A stretch of DNA of 64,000 nt from Sphingomonas sp. (GCF_017745215.1 NZ_JAGHZV010000013.1:62001-126000), one strand, 5' to 3'. Shown: positions 8,058-17,623, numbered from the stretch's first letter. Notes: generated by a model from the letters alone, not told the origin. Numbers and translations are program-made.

Positions 8058-8900
8058 TCAGGCGCCGCTGCGCGCCGGTTGCGGCGCCGGTGCGGGCGGC
8101 GCGGGGGGTGTCTCCATGGCGGCGGCTTCGATCTCGTTCAAGGCCGCGCGCGCCGCGACATAGCGCTTCGCCGCGGTCACCCAGCTCGCCGCATTGTCGA
8201 CCCCGGGCATGTGCGAGACTTCGGCGAGCGCCGCCTCGACCTTGCCCGCGTCGAGCTGGCGGCGCGCACGCAACATCCGGTCCGCGGTGCGCGGGCTCGG
8301 CGAATCGGCGGGGCGGAGCACGACGAGGTCGCCGACGACACGGCGGAGCATCATCCAGGGCGAATCATCGGGCGCCTGCGCGAGCCTCGGGGCGATGGTG
8401 TCCAGCGCGAGGCGGAGGTCCTCGATCGTCACCGGCTCGCGCGCGGCCTGGATGATCGTCGCGACCGCCTCGCCATGGTCCTCGCCGAAGCGGCGGCGGA
8501 GCTGGGGCTCGACGGTGCCGAGCGGAATGCCGCGCTCGATCGCGCGCCTTGCCGCCGAGGCGATCAGCAGCCGCTCGGCCTGGCTGGCATAGCCCGAGGC
8601 GGTGCGCGCGCCGGAATCGGTGGTGTTGAGCCGCGATTCGAGCTGGTCGAGCCGCGCCGCCAGCGCCTGTTCGCGCGCCGAGAGCGACGCGGCGTCGGTC
8701 CCCGGCGGCGATGCGGGCGCAGGCGCCTGCACTACGGGCGGCGGCGGCGGGGCGGGCGCGTGCCACGACCCGCCGCTCCACTGGAGCACCAGCGCCGTCC
8801 CGGCGATGCCGCCGACGAAGGCCAGCGCGCCGATCAGCACATGGGATCCCAGGGGAGGCAGGCCGCGGGCCGGCTCCAGCGAAGGCTCGTCGCCGCTCAT
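8058..8900 (-). CDS. Mitofilin/Mic60-like inner-membrane protein of the haem operon
   Basis: A 280-residue protein with a short cytoplasmic N-terminus, one transmembrane helix (about 20-40), a Pro/Ala-rich linker (49-67), a coiled coil (about 71-92) and an alpha-helical C-terminal domain (about 100-262). The repeated pattern KVEAALAEVSHMPGV...ASWVTAAKRYVAARAAL resembles the C-terminal signature of mitofilin (COG4223), where Mic60 shapes crista junctions. In alphaproteobacteria the Mic60 homologue commonly follows hemD, as here (31 bp). At 280 residues it is short for the family. The start at 8900 is the first ATG placing the membrane helix near the N-terminus. HemX-like proteins are the alternative. 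Ala/Pro-rich C-terminal tail. Confidence 0.7.
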   Translation of the reverse strand: MSGDEPSLEPARGLPPLGSHVLIGALAFVGGIAGTALVLQWSGGSWHAPAPPPPPVVQAPAPASPPGTDAASLSAREQALAARLDQLESRLNTTDSGARTASGYASQAERLLIASAARRAIERGIPLGTVEPQLRRRFGEDHGEAVATIIQAAREPVTIEDLRLALDTIAPRLAQAPDDSPWMMLRRVVGDLVVLRPADSPSPRTADRMLRARRQLDAGKVEAALAEVSHMPGVDNAASWVTAAKRYVAARAALNEIEAAAMETPPAPPAPAPQPARSGA

Positions 8901-8931
8901 GGGGTCCTTATCGACCGGGCAAATGTGCCGG

Positions 8932-9588
8932 TCAATCGGCGAGCGCGATCGCGGCGTCGAGCAGCGAGTCCGGGTCGGGCGAGGGGGCGATGCGGACCGT
9001 CTCCCAGCCTTCGCCCGCCGCCTGCGCCGCGCGCTCGCTGACCGCGACCAGCGCGATCCGGCTGCGATCGAGCCCCAGCTCGGCGAGGCGCGCGCCGGCG
9101 CGCGCCGACTGGACGAGCGCCACAGAGCCTTCGATCCGCCGGGGCGCGGGCACGTCGATCGGCTCACTCGCGTAGACGGTGACCACGCGTGTGACGATCC
9201 CGCCCGGCTCGACCAGCCGCTCGCGTCCGGCGAGGTGGAGCGCTTGCCGCACGCCCACCGCCTCGGCCTGGGCGAGCAAAGCCTCCGAGCCGCGGTCGCC
9301 GATCGACGCCACCGCGAACCCCGCGCGCCGGGCCGCGTCGGCAGTCGCTTCGCCGACGGCATGGACCGGCAGCCCGAACAGCTTGGCGAGCTCGACCCCG
9401 CCGTGGCGCAAGGCATTGGCGCTCGTGAGGATCAGCGCGTCATGCTCGGTGGGGTCCGGCGCGGTCCAGGCGATCGGCCGCGTCGCGAACAGCGGCATCC
9501 GGATCGCGGTGCGCCCCGCCGCCTCGATCGCTGCCGCGGTCACGCGATTGCCCGGCTCGGGACGCAGCACCGCGATCGGCCTGCTCAT
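8932..9588 (-). CDS. hemD: Uroporphyrinogen-III synthase
   Basis: A 218-residue protein that closes hydroxymethylbilane into uroporphyrinogen III, inverting ring D. HemD sequences are very variable; the call rests on the bilobed pattern (IAVLRPEPGN start, DALILTSANALRHG about 49-62, VVTVYASEPID, VALVSERAAQAAGEG-like region) and above all on position, since its ATG overlaps the hemC stop in ATGA. The length is slightly below the usual 240-260. It works directly on the product of HemC, so coupling is functional. No cofactor or catalytic residue motif exists for the family. Confidence 0.88.
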   Translation of the reverse strand: MSRPIAVLRPEPGNRVTAAAIEAAGRTAIRMPLFATRPIAWTAPDPTEHDALILTSANALRHGGVELAKLFGLPVHAVGEATADAARRAGFAVASIGDRGSEALLAQAEAVGVRQALHLAGRERLVEPGGIVTRVVTVYASEPIDVPAPRRIEGSVALVQSARAGARLAELGLDRSRIALVAVSERAAQAAGEGWETVRIAPSPDPDSLLDAAIALAD

Positions 9589-10496
9589 CCGCCGAACAGC
9601 CGCCGGACCTCGGTCGGCGCGCGCTCGAGCAGGTCGCGCGCGACGGCCCCTGGGAGCGCCGGATCGCCCGGCGCGCCGGCCTCCTGGGCATGGACGTGAT
9701 GTGCGCCGTCCTCGGAGAAGAGCTCGGCCCTGAGCGTCAGGATCGCGCCTTCGATCGTCGCCAGCGCCGCGACCGGCGAGTGGCAATCGGCCTTCAATGC
9801 CGCGAGCAGCGCGCGCTCGGCAGCGATGCAGCCGTGCGTCTCGGGGCAGTCGATCGCGCCGATCAGCCGCAGCGCCTCATGGTCGCCTGCGCGCGCCTCG
9901 ATCCCGACGGCGCCTTGTGCCGGAGCGGGGAGCATCGTCTCGACCGGGATCGCATGACCTTCGCTGCGCCCCAGCCGCTCGAGCCCCGCGGCGGCGAGCA
10001 AGGTCGCCTCGGCCTCGTCCGCCGCCAGTTTGGCCAGGCGGGTGTCGACGTTGCCGCGGAACAGCACGATCTCCACGTCCGGTCGCAGCCGCCGGACCTG
10101 CGCCGCGCGCCGGGGCGAGCTCGTCCCCACCCGCGCGCGCTCGGGCAGTGCCGCCACCGACTCGGCGCCCACGATCCGGTCGCGCACATCGGCGCGCGGC
10201 AGCACCGCGGCGATGGCGATCTCCGCGGGCCGTACGGTCTCGACGTCCTTCATCGAATGGACCGCGCAGTCGATCTCGCCGTCGAGCAAGGCGCGGTCGA
10301 GCTCCTTGGTCCACAGCGCCTTGCCGCCGATCTCGGCGAGCGCGCGGTCCTGCACCCGGTCGCCGGTGGTGCGAATCACGACGATCTCGACCGCGTCGGC
10401 GCTCCAGCCGTGCGCCGCGAGCAGCGCATCGCGTACCAGATGGGCCTGGACGAGCGCGAGCGGCGAACCGCGGGTACCGAGACGCAAGGAAGGCAT
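9585..10496 (-). CDS. hemC: Porphobilinogen deaminase (hydroxymethylbilane synthase)
   Basis: A 303-residue enzyme that joins four porphobilinogens into hydroxymethylbilane on a dipyrromethane cofactor. Clear markers are [15 protein letters not shown] at the N-terminus, HSMKD with catalytic Asp84, VGTSSPRR (123-130), RGNVDTRL (147-154) and the cofactor-binding Cys238 in ADCHSPVAA. Length matches the family. It is first in the minus-strand haem run; the 41-bp gap to the divergent tsaD must hold both promoters. The order hemC-hemD-mitofilin is typical of alphaproteobacteria. Confidence 0.97.
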   Translation of the reverse strand: MPSLRLGTRGSPLALVQAHLVRDALLAAHGWSADAVEIVVIRTTGDRVQDRALAEIGGKALWTKELDRALLDGEIDCAVHSMKDVETVRPAEIAIAAVLPRADVRDRIVGAESVAALPERARVGTSSPRRAAQVRRLRPDVEIVLFRGNVDTRLAKLAADEAEATLLAAAGLERLGRSEGHAIPVETMLPAPAQGAVGIEARAGDHEALRLIGAIDCPETHGCIAAERALLAALKADCHSPVAALATIEGAILTLRAELFSEDGAHHVHAQEAGAPGDPALPGAVARDLLERAPTEVRRLFGG

Positions 10497-10537
10497 GGCG
10501 GCTTGTGCTAGCGGCCCGGCGGCCTAGATGGAAGCGG

Positions 10538-11566
10538 ATGACGTTGATCCTCGGCCTGGAATCGAGCTGCGACGAGACCGCGGCGGCGCTGGTGAGCGAC
10601 GGGCGGGTGATCGCGGCGCACAAGCTCGCGCGCCAGGACGCGGCGCACCGCCCCTATGGCGGGGTGGTGCCCGAGATCGCCGCGCGCGCGCATGTCGAGA
10701 TGCTCGCGCCGCTGGTCGAGCAGGCGCTGGCCGAAGCGGGCGTCACCCTCGCCGATGTCGACGCGATCGCTGCGACCGCAGGCCCCGGGCTGATCGGCGG
10801 CGTGATGGTCGGGCTCGTCACCGGCAAGGCGTTGGCGCTGGCGAGCGGCAAGCCGCTGATCGCGGTCAACCATCTCGAAGGCCATGCGCTGTCGCCGCGC
10901 CTCGCCGACGCCGAGCTCGAATTCCCCTATCTGCTGCTGCTCGTCTCGGGGGGGCATTGCCAGCTGCTGCTCGTCGAAGGCGTCGGCGCCTATCGCCGCC
11001 TCGCCACCACGATCGACGATGCCGCGGGCGAAGCCTTCGACAAGACCGCCAAGCTGCTCGGCCTCGGCTTTCCCGGCGGCCCCGCAGTCGAGGCGGCGGC
11101 GGAGCAGGGCGACGCCAAGGCCGTCCCGCTCCCTCGCCCGCTGCTCGGCTCGCCCGAGCCGCACTTCAGCTTCGCCGGCCTCAAGAGCGCCGTCGCGCGC
11201 ATCGTCGGCCAGTACCGCGCCGAGGATATCGCCGCTTCCTTCCAGCAGGCCGTGATCGACTGTCTGGTCGATCGCACCCGTCGTGCGCTCGGCCTCGCGG
11301 ACGGCGCGACGGCGCTGGTCGTCGCCGGCGGCGTCGCGGCGAATCGCAGCGTCCGTGGCGCGCTCGAGCGACTCGCGGCCGAGAACGGCCTGCGCTTCGT
11401 CGCGCCGCCGCTGTGGCTCTGCACCGACAATGCGGCGATGATCGCCTGGGCCGGTGCCGAGCGTTTCGCCGCGGGGCTCGAGGATCCGCTCGACACGCCG
11501 GCGCGCGCGCGCTGGCCGCTCGATCCGGATGCCGAGAAGGTGCGCGGCGCGGGAGTGAAGGCATGA
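10538..11566 (+). CDS. tsaD: tRNA N6-adenosine threonylcarbamoyltransferase
   Basis: A 342-residue Kae1/TsaD/Gcp-family ATPase that, with TsaB and TsaE, places the threonylcarbamoyl group on A37 of ANN-reading tRNAs. Key features are [14 protein letters not shown] (5-18), the metal-binding NHLEGH (His112, His116), [14 protein letters not shown], the [16 protein letters not shown] stretch and [13 protein letters not shown] near the C-terminus. The start ATG at 10538 begins at the family's [14 protein letters not shown]; the longer open frame upstream runs through hemC and is not used. The stop overlaps gpsA (ATGA), so the two are coupled, an order common in alphaproteobacteria. Confidence 0.97.
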   Translation: MTLILGLESSCDETAAALVSDGRVIAAHKLARQDAAHRPYGGVVPEIAARAHVEMLAPLVEQALAEAGVTLADVDAIAATAGPGLIGGVMVGLVTGKALALASGKPLIAVNHLEGHALSPRLADAELEFPYLLLLVSGGHCQLLLVEGVGAYRRLATTIDDAAGEAFDKTAKLLGLGFPGGPAVEAAAEQGDAKAVPLPRPLLGSPEPHFSFAGLKSAVARIVGQYRAEDIAASFQQAVIDCLVDRTRRALGLADGATALVVAGGVAANRSVRGALERLAAENGLRFVAPPLWLCTDNAAMIAWAGAERFAAGLEDPLDTPARARWPLDPDAEKVRGAGVKA

Positions 11567-12546
11567 GCGATGCGATCGGCGTGATCGGCGGCGGCGCCTG
11601 GGGCACGGCGCTGGCGCAAGTGATGGCCTCGGGCGGGCGCGACGTCCGCCTCTGGGCGCGCGAGCCCGAAGTGATCGAAGCGATCAACGACACGCACGAG
11701 AATCCGATCTTCCTCCCCGGCCGCGCGCTCTCGCCGCGCATCCGCGCCACCGACGACCTGAGCTGGGTCGGCGAGAGCGAAGCGGTCCTCGTCGTCACCC
11801 CCGCGCAGCACATGCGCGCCGTGCTCGCCGACATGCCGCGCCACGGCCAGCCGCTGATCCTCTGCTCCAAGGGGATCGAGGCGGGCAGCCTCAAGCTGCT
11901 CCACCAGGTCGCGCACGAAGCGGTCGACGGCTCGCCGATCGCGGTGCTCTCGGGTCCGACCTTCGCGCACGAAGTCGCCGGCGGGCTGCCGACCGCCGTC
12001 ACTTTGGCTGCCGCCGACCTCGCCACCGCCAACGCGCTCGCCGAGCTGATCGCGCGCCCGACCTTCCGGCCCTATGCCTCGACCGACCTTGCCGGCGCCG
12101 AGATCGGCGGTGCGGTGAAGAACGTCCTCGCCATCGCCTGCGGCGTGGTCGAGGGCGCCGGGCTCGGGCTCAATGCCCGCGCCGCGCTGATCGCGCGCGG
12201 CTTCGCCGAGATGACGCGCTTCGGCGTCGCCTTGGGTGCGCAGCCCGAGACGCTCGCCGGCCTCTCGGGGCTCGGCGACCTGGTGCTGACCTGCTCCTCG
12301 ACCAATTCGCGCAACTTCTCGCTCGGGCTCGGCATCGGTCAGGGCAAGCCCGCCGCCCAACTGCTCGCCGACCGCAGGACGGTTGCCGAGGGCGCCGCGA
12401 CGGCGCCGGTGCTGCGCGAGGCGGCGGCCAGGGCGGGCGTCGACATGCCGGTCGCCGAGGCGGTCTGCGCGCTGCTGAGCGGCGCCGAGGTCGTCCGCGT
12501 CGTCGAGGCGTTGCTCAGCCGGCCGCTCAGGGAGGAAGCGCGATGA
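11563..12546 (+). CDS. gpsA: Glycerol-3-phosphate dehydrogenase (NAD(P)+)
   Basis: A 327-residue cytosolic enzyme that reduces dihydroxyacetone phosphate to sn-glycerol 3-phosphate for phospholipid synthesis. The dinucleotide fold opens with [13 protein letters not shown] (6-18); LCSKGIE and [17 protein letters not shown] are family signatures, [12 protein letters not shown] holds the catalytic lysine, and [17 protein letters not shown] follows. The ATG shares ATGA with the tsaD stop, and its own stop shares ATGA with the next gene, so the three form one coupled unit. Length matches the family. Confidence 0.97.
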   Translation: MSDAIGVIGGGAWGTALAQVMASGGRDVRLWAREPEVIEAINDTHENPIFLPGRALSPRIRATDDLSWVGESEAVLVVTPAQHMRAVLADMPRHGQPLILCSKGIEAGSLKLLHQVAHEAVDGSPIAVLSGPTFAHEVAGGLPTAVTLAAADLATANALAELIARPTFRPYASTDLAGAEIGGAVKNVLAIACGVVEGAGLGLNARAALIARGFAEMTRFGVALGAQPETLAGLSGLGDLVLTCSSTNSRNFSLGLGIGQGKPAAQLLADRRTVAEGAATAPVLREAAARAGVDMPVAEAVCALLSGAEVVRVVEALLSRPLREEAR

Positions 12547-13076
12547 CCGCATGGGCGGCGATGCTCAAGGGGATCAACGTCGGCGGCAATTCGAAGCTGC
12601 CGATGGCCGAACTGCGCGAGATCTGCGAGGAACTGCGCTATCGCCAGGTGAAGACGCTGCTCGCCTCGGGCAACGTCACCTTCCATACCGACGGCAGCGC
12701 CGCCGAGATCGTCGAGGAGCTGGAGGAAGCGCTCGCCGCGCATCGGCTGCGCACCAAGGTGCTGCTCCGCACGCGCGAGGAGCTCGAGGCGGCGGTGAAG
12801 GCCAATCCCTTCCCCGACGCGGCCGAGGCGCACCCCAATCACCTGCTGATCCTGTTCCACCGCGAGCCCTTCCCCGAGGCCCTGCTCGACAAGCTCGCCG
12901 CCGTCTATGACGGGCCCGAGCGGCTGAAGGCGGTGGGCTGCGACCTCTATATCGACTATCCCGAGGACATCGGCCATTCCAAGCTTCACCAGGCGACGGC
13001 GAAGCTCAAGTTCCCGGCGGTCTCCACGGGGCGGAACTGGAACACGATCGCCAAGCTGATCGCCCAGCTCGGCTAA
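12543..13076 (+). CDS. DUF1697 family protein
   Basis: A 177-residue cytosolic protein of the DUF1697 family. The typical N-terminus WAAMLKGINVGGNSKLPMAEL, the middle TLLASGNVTFHTD (about 39-51), and the C-terminal HSKLHQATAKLKFP and STGRNWNTIAKL are all present, and the length is normal. Molecular function is unknown. Its ATG overlaps the gpsA stop, making it the third gene of the tsaD-gpsA unit; such coupling may just be compact genome layout. No membrane segment or metal motif is seen. Confidence 0.85.
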   Translation: MTAWAAMLKGINVGGNSKLPMAELREICEELRYRQVKTLLASGNVTFHTDGSAAEIVEELEEALAAHRLRTKVLLRTREELEAAVKANPFPDAAEAHPNHLLILFHREPFPEALLDKLAAVYDGPERLKAVGCDLYIDYPEDIGHSKLHQATAKLKFPAVSTGRNWNTIAKLIAQLG

Positions 13077-13152
13077 GGAATACGACTAAGGTCGCAGTCG
13101 CCATGCCGAGGCAAGTCCGGGATGACGGCTCGAACAAGACGGGAGGGGACCC

Positions 13153-14010
13153 ATGAAAGCCTGGTTCGCGGCGCTGCTGCTCGCATTCGCACCCCAGGCC
13201 TCGGCGCCCGAGCGCGTGCCGCTCTGGCCGGGCGGCGCGCCCGGCTCGGAGGCGCATCGCGGCGAGGCCGAAGTCGCGCAGGATTATTGGGTCAACAACA
13301 TCCACGATCCCTCTGTCACCATCTATCGCCCCGAGCCGGGCAAGGCCAACGGCACCGCGGTGGTGATCGCGCCCGGCGGCGGGCACCGGCTGCTGGTCAT
13401 CACCGCCGAGGGCGAGGCGCCAGCGAAATACTTCACCAAGCTCGGCGTCACCGCCTTCGTCCTCCGCTACCGCCTCGCGCGGCAGGAAGGCTCGACCTAT
13501 ACGATCGAAGGCACCGCCAGGGGCGATACGCTGCGCGCGATGCGGCTCGTCCGCGCGCGGGCGAAGGACTTCGGGATCGACCCCGACAAACTCGGGCTGA
13601 TGGGCTTTTCGGCGGGCGGCGAGCTCGTCTCGATGGTCGCCAACGCCGATGCCGCGACGCTCGACGGCAAGCCCGGCGCGGCCGATCCGATCGAGCGGGT
13701 GAGTGCGCGGCCCGATTTCCAGATCCTCGTCTACCCGGGCCCGCTCGGCATCCCGCCGGTGATCCCGAAGACTGCGCCCCAGGCCTTCCTGGTGGCGGCG
13801 AGCGACGACGAATGCTGCTCGGCGCCCGTGCTCGAGCTGGTCGGCAAACTGCGTGCGGCAGGCGTGCCCAACGAAGTCCACCTCTTCGCGCGCGGCGGCC
13901 ATGCGTTCAACATGGGCGTGGGCCGCACCGAGCGGCCCGGGCTCAAATACTGGCCCAACCGGCTGACCGACTGGCTGGTCGATTCAGGGCTGGTGCCGCC
14001 GCAGCCTTGA
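13153..14010 (+). CDS. Exported alpha/beta-hydrolase (carbohydrate-esterase-like)
   Basis: A 285-residue protein with a short signal peptide (AALLLAFAPQASA, cut near 18). The first mature stretch RVPLWPGGAPGSEA and the oxyanion region IAPGGGH (73-79) are typical of the BD-FAE/acetylxylan-esterase-like exported hydrolases of sphingomonads. The nucleophile elbow is GFSAGG with Ser153, and the histidine is in GGHAFNMG (about 253-260). The start follows GGGAGGGGACCC. De-esterification of plant glycans is a reasonable but unproven role. It is 76 bp downstream of the DUF1697 gene and faces a palindromic repeat at its 3' end, followed by convergent ribF. Confidence 0.82.
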   Translation: MKAWFAALLLAFAPQASAPERVPLWPGGAPGSEAHRGEAEVAQDYWVNNIHDPSVTIYRPEPGKANGTAVVIAPGGGHRLLVITAEGEAPAKYFTKLGVTAFVLRYRLARQEGSTYTIEGTARGDTLRAMRLVRARAKDFGIDPDKLGLMGFSAGGELVSMVANADAATLDGKPGAADPIERVSARPDFQILVYPGPLGIPPVIPKTAPQAFLVAASDDECCSAPVLELVGKLRAAGVPNEVHLFARGGHAFNMGVGRTERPGLKYWPNRLTDWLVDSGLVPPQP

Positions 14011-14025
14011 GGTTTGACCGAACCA

Positions 14026-14109
14026 ACCGTCATCCCGGCCAAAGCCGGGACCCAGGATCAAAGAAGACATCGCTCGTGGCCCTGGGTCCCGGCTTTCGCC
14101 GGGATGACG
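14026..14109. repeat. Paired palindromic repeat (REP/BIME-like), copy 2
   Basis: Two inverted units (CCGTCATCCCGGCCAAAGCC and its complement) are spaced by about 30 bp. It lies between the convergent esterase and ribF genes, a position suited to two-way transcript termination or 3'-end protection. One loop differs (GGCCAAAGCC, not GGCGAAAGCC) from the other copies. Confidence 0.9.
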
Positions 14110-14124
14110 ATTAAGGGAAGGCGG

Positions 14125-15054
14125 TCATGCTTCAGCGAGCCGCTTGCGTGCTTCGGCCGCGTCGAGGTCCATCTGCGCCTTGAGCGCGTCGAGGCTGTCG
14201 AACCTGGCTTCGGCGCGGAGATAGTCGACCAGCGCGACTTCGATCGCCTGGCCGTAGAGATCGCCGTCGAAGTCGAAGAAATAGCTCTCGAGCAGCTCGA
14301 CCGGCGGATCGAAGCTCGGGCGGATGCCGAGGTTCGCGACCCCGTCGAGCACGCGCCCGTCGGCGAGCCGCCCGCGCACCGCATAGATGCCATAGGCCGG
14401 GCGGAGATATTTGCCGATGCTCAGGTTCGCCGTCGGGAAGCCGAGCTCGCGACCCAGCTTGGCGCCGTGCTCGACCACGCCCTCGATCGCGAAGGGCCGA
14501 GTGAGCAGCCGCGCCGCTCCGCGCGGATGGCCCTGCTGGAGCAGCGCGCGGATGCGCGTGGAGGACACGGTTTCGCCGTCGAGCGCCACCGGCGGCACCA
14601 CTTCGGCTTCGAAGCCCAGCGACCGGCCCAGCTCGGCGAGCGTCGCGACGTCGCCGCTACGGCCCCTGCCGAAGGTGAAGTCGCCGCCGGTCACCACCCC
14701 CGCGGCGCCGATCGCGCCGGCCAGCCGGTCGCGGGCGAAGGCTTCGGCGCTCAGCGCGGCGAGCTCGGCGTCGAAGTGGAAGACGAGCATCGCATCGGCA
14801 CCCGCCGTCTCGATCAGCCGCGCGCGCTGCTCCATGGTGGTGAGGCGGAACCAGTCGCTGTCGGGGCGGAAATAGCGTTTGGGGTGCGGGTCGAAGGTCG
14901 CGACGATCGCCGGGCGACCGGCGGCGTGCGCCCGCTCGACGGCGCGGCCCACCACGGCCTGATGCCCCAGGTGAAACCCGTCGAAATTGCCCAGCGCGAC
15001 GATGCCGCCGCGCAGCCCGCTCGGAACCGCCGAGCCGCCGTCCAGCCGCTCCAT
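14125..15054 (-). CDS. ribF: Bifunctional riboflavin kinase / FAD synthetase
   Basis: A 309-residue enzyme that phosphorylates riboflavin to FMN and adenylates it to FAD. The N-terminal nucleotidyltransferase half shows ALGNFDGFHLGHQAVV (20-35), FDPHPKRYF and the SSTRIR motif (about 166-171); the C-terminal kinase half has GRELGFPTANL (about 201-211) and NLGIRPSF. Length and order are those of prokaryotic RibF. It follows the dipeptidase gene by 43 bp on the minus strand, ending a run that starts with thyA. FAD supply also serves several flavoenzymes in this window (SdhA, GcdH, Lpd). Confidence 0.95.
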   Translation of the reverse strand: MERLDGGSAVPSGLRGGIVALGNFDGFHLGHQAVVGRAVERAHAAGRPAIVATFDPHPKRYFRPDSDWFRLTTMEQRARLIETAGADAMLVFHFDAELAALSAEAFARDRLAGAIGAAGVVTGGDFTFGRGRSGDVATLAELGRSLGFEAEVVPPVALDGETVSSTRIRALLQQGHPRGAARLLTRPFAIEGVVEHGAKLGRELGFPTANLSIGKYLRPAYGIYAVRGRLADGRVLDGVANLGIRPSFDPPVELLESYFFDFDGDLYGQAIEVALVDYLRAEARFDSLDALKAQMDLDAAEARKRLAEA

Positions 15055-15097
15055 GGGCTGCGCCTATAGGGGCGGACGACGCGGAAGCAAATCCCGC

Positions 15098-16270
15098 TCA
15101 GGGCCCCGGCACGATGCCCGCGCGGATCACGCGGAGGACGTTGCCACCCATCACCTTGCGGATGTCCTCGGGGGTGAAGCCGCGGTCGACCAGCGCCTGG
15201 GTGACTTCGACGAGCATCGACGCGTCGATCCCCGTGGTCACCGCGCCGTCGAAGTCCGAGCCGAGCCCGACATGGTCGATCCCCACCAGGTCGCGGACAT
15301 AAGCGATCGCCTTTGCCACATCCGCCGGCCTGGTCGAGCAGATCGCGCCGTCCCAATAGCCGATGCCGATCACCCCGCCGGTGCGGGCGATGCCGCGGAT
15401 CTCGTCGTCGGTGAGGTTGCGGTTGACCTTGCACGTCGCCTGCACCCCGCCATGGCTCGACACCACCGGCCGTCGCGCGCCCTTCAATATCTCGGCGACG
15501 GTCTGGTGGCTGTCGTGCGCCACGTCGACGATCATGCCGAGCTTCTCCATCCGCGCGAGCACCTGGCGGCCGAGCGGCGTGAGCCCGCCCTTGTTCACCC
15601 CGTGCATCGAGCCGGCGACGTCGTTGTCGAAGAAATGCGCGAAGCCCGCCATGCGGAAGCCCGCGTCGTGGAGCCGGTCGAGGTTGTCGAGCTTGCCCTC
15701 GAGGTCCTGCAGCCCTTCGATCGAGAGCATGCCGCCGACCACCTGCTTGCCCGCGGCGCGATCGGCGAGCAGCTTGTCGAGGTCGGCGGCGGTGAGGATC
15801 ACGCGCAGCTTGCCGTCCGAATTCGCCGCAGCGCGCTTGAGCTTCTCGGCATGCCACAGCGAGCGCTCGAGCAGCGAGGTCCAGGTCCGCGGCGGCTGGA
15901 GCTGGGCGAAGGCCAGCAGCGTGATGTTGTCGGTGTCGCCAGTGTTGGCGTCGTAATTCTGGTGCTTGGGCGTCTTGGTGACCGAGGAGAAGACCTGGAG
16001 CGCGACGTTGCCCTGGACCAGCCGCGGCAGATCGACCTGGCCCTGGTGCGAGGCGGCGAGCAGGCTGCGAGACCACAGCAGCGTGTCGGCATGCATGTCG
16101 GCGATCTCGAGGCTCGCGTGGAGCTTGCGTGTCGCGTCGCTCACCTTGGGGTGCTCGGTCGGCTCGACCTTGTTCATGCCCCGCTCGACGATGCCGGGTG
16201 CCAGCCAGAAGAAGCCGACCGCGGCGAGCACCAGCACCGCGCCGAGGCCCGTCAGCAATTTCCTGATCAT
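15098..16270 (-). CDS. Membrane dipeptidase (peptidase M19)
   Basis: A 390-residue renal-dipeptidase-family zinc enzyme. An uncleaved N-terminal helix (about 7-25) probably anchors it to the inner membrane facing the periplasm. The zinc motif HAD is at 60-62 (IADMHADTLLW); further markers are MLSIEGLQ (about 175-182) with the bridging Glu, FAHFFDNDVAGSMHG, VDVAHDSH, PVVSSHGGV and HVGLGSDFDGAV near the C-terminus. The enzyme cleaves dipeptides, including D-residue ones in some members, for peptide scavenging. Its ATG overlaps the folA stop (ATGA), so it is coupled to folate genes without an obvious functional link. Confidence 0.93.
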   Translation of the reverse strand: MIRKLLTGLGAVLVLAAVGFFWLAPGIVERGMNKVEPTEHPKVSDATRKLHASLEIADMHADTLLWSRSLLAASHQGQVDLPRLVQGNVALQVFSSVTKTPKHQNYDANTGDTDNITLLAFAQLQPPRTWTSLLERSLWHAEKLKRAAANSDGKLRVILTAADLDKLLADRAAGKQVVGGMLSIEGLQDLEGKLDNLDRLHDAGFRMAGFAHFFDNDVAGSMHGVNKGGLTPLGRQVLARMEKLGMIVDVAHDSHQTVAEILKGARRPVVSSHGGVQATCKVNRNLTDDEIRGIARTGGVIGIGYWDGAICSTRPADVAKAIAYVRDLVGIDHVGLGSDFDGAVTTGIDASMLVEVTQALVDRGFTPEDIRKVMGGNVLRVIRAGIVPGP

Positions 16271-16752
16271 CGCATCCGCTCCAGCGTGACGAAGCTGTAG
16301 GCGGGGCGCCCCGCTTCGCTCTCATGATCCTCGCGCGCCGTCTCGCGCCATTCTGCGGGCACGAACGGCGGCACCACCGCATCGCCCTCGGCCGCGACAT
16401 GGACTTCGGTGAGCTCGACGCGGTCGACCAGGCCGGCGAACAGCGCGAACACCTCCGCCCCGCCGATCACCGCGACTTGCGGAGCGTCCGCGATCGCCAC
16501 CGCTTCCTCGGGGCTGTGGGCGACTTCGGCGCCCTCGGCGTGCCAGGCCCGGTCGCGCGTCAGCACGATGTGGCGGCGGCCGGGCAGCGGGCCGGGGAAG
16601 CTCTCGAAGGTCTTGCGGCCCATCACCATCGGCTTGCCCATCGTCTGCGCCTTGAAGCGCTTGAGGTCGGCCGGGAGGTGCCAGGGGAGCTTGCCGTCGC
16701 TCCCGATCACGCCATTGTCCGCGCGAGCGAGATGGAAGCTGATCACGGACAC
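16267..16752 (-). CDS. folA: Dihydrofolate reductase
   Basis: A 161-residue enzyme that reduces dihydrofolate with NADPH. Recognised from ARADNGVIGSDGKLPWHLPADLKRFK-type N-terminus (NGVIG and PWHLPADL with the active-site acid Asp), GKPMVMGRKTFESF (39-52), IVLTRD and VIGGAEVFALF (about 96-106). Length fits. The gene starts two bases after the thyA stop, a natural pairing because thymidylate synthase produces the dihydrofolate that this enzyme recycles. Its stop overlaps the dipeptidase start. Confidence 0.96.
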   Translation of the reverse strand: MSVISFHLARADNGVIGSDGKLPWHLPADLKRFKAQTMGKPMVMGRKTFESFPGPLPGRRHIVLTRDRAWHAEGAEVAHSPEEAVAIADAPQVAVIGGAEVFALFAGLVDRVELTEVHVAAEGDAVVPPFVPAEWRETAREDHESEAGRPAYSFVTLERMR

Positions 16753-16754
16753 GC

Positions 16755-17549
16755 TCAGACCGCCACCGGCGCCTTGATGTGCGGCTGGGCCTCGTAGCCG
16801 TGGATCACCAAGTCCTCATAATCGTAGCTGTCGATCGACGCCGCCTTGCGGAGGATCTCGAGCCGGGGGAGCGGGCCCGGCGTGCGGCCCAGCTGCTCGC
16901 GCGCCTGGTCGAGGTGGTTCGAATAGAGGTGGCAGTCGCCGCCGGTCCAGATGAACTCGCCGGGCTCGAGTCCCGCCTGCTCGGCGAGCAGGTGCGTGAG
17001 CAGCGCATAGCTCGCGATGTTGAACGGCACGCCGAGGAAGATGTCGGCCGAGCGCTGGTAGAGCTGGAGGCTGAGGCGGCCGTCGGCGACATGGCATTGG
17101 AACAGGCAGTGGCACGGCGCCAGCGCCATCGCGTGGAGGTCGCCGGGGTTCCAGGCCGAGACGATCATCCGGCGCGAGGCGGGGTTGGTCTTGAGCGTCT
17201 CGATCAGCTCGGCGATCTGGTCGATGCGGCGGCCGTCGGCGGCTTCCCAGTCGCGCCACTGCTTGCCGTAGACCGGGCCGAGCTCGCCGTCCTCGGCCGC
17301 CCATTCGTCCCAGATGCTCACCTTGCGGTCCTGCAGCCAGCGGACGTTGGTGTCGCCGCGCAGGAACCAGAGCAGTTCGATGATGATCGAGCGCAGATGC
17401 AGCTTCTTGGTGGTGAGCAGCGGAAAGCCCTCGGCCAGGTCGAAGCGCATCTGATGGCCGAACACGCTGAGCGTGCCGGTGCCGGTGCGGTCCATCGTCG
17501 GGCTGCCCTGGTCGAGCGCGCGGGCCATCAGGTCGAGATACTGGCGCAT
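16755..17549 (-). CDS. thyA: Thymidylate synthase
   Basis: A 264-residue enzyme, the same length as the E. coli protein, that methylates dUMP to dTMP using methylenetetrahydrofolate. Visible landmarks are [17 protein letters not shown] (20-36), the catalytic Cys146 in [10 protein letters not shown], and [20 protein letters not shown]. It heads the minus-strand run thyA-folA-dipeptidase-ribF. The 122-bp divergent gap to the RadC-like gene contains a 13-bp direct repeat that may be part of its regulation. Confidence 0.97.
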   Translation of the reverse strand: MRQYLDLMARALDQGSPTMDRTGTGTLSVFGHQMRFDLAEGFPLLTTKKLHLRSIIIELLWFLRGDTNVRWLQDRKVSIWDEWAAEDGELGPVYGKQWRDWEAADGRRIDQIAELIETLKTNPASRRMIVSAWNPGDLHAMALAPCHCLFQCHVADGRLSLQLYQRSADIFLGVPFNIASYALLTHLLAEQAGLEPGEFIWTGGDCHLYSNHLDQAREQLGRTPGPLPRLEILRKAASIDSYDYEDLVIHGYEAQPHIKAPVAV

Positions 17550-17589
17550 GCCCTAGCCTAGCGATGCGGCGCGGCGCCGCCAAGCGCAT

Positions 17590-17623
17590 TGCCTCCAAAG
17601 CGGACCTCGGTGCCTCCAAAGCG
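17590..17623. repeat. Direct repeat TGCCTCCAAAGCG, two copies 21 bp apart
   Basis: The 13-mer TGCCTCCAAAGCG occurs at 17590-17602 and 17611-17623, a 21-bp period or two helical turns, between divergent thyA and the RadC-like gene. A partial third copy (TTGCTCCAAAG) lies near 17689. Same-face spacing would suit tandem protein binding; no known regulator is recognised. Confidence 0.45.
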
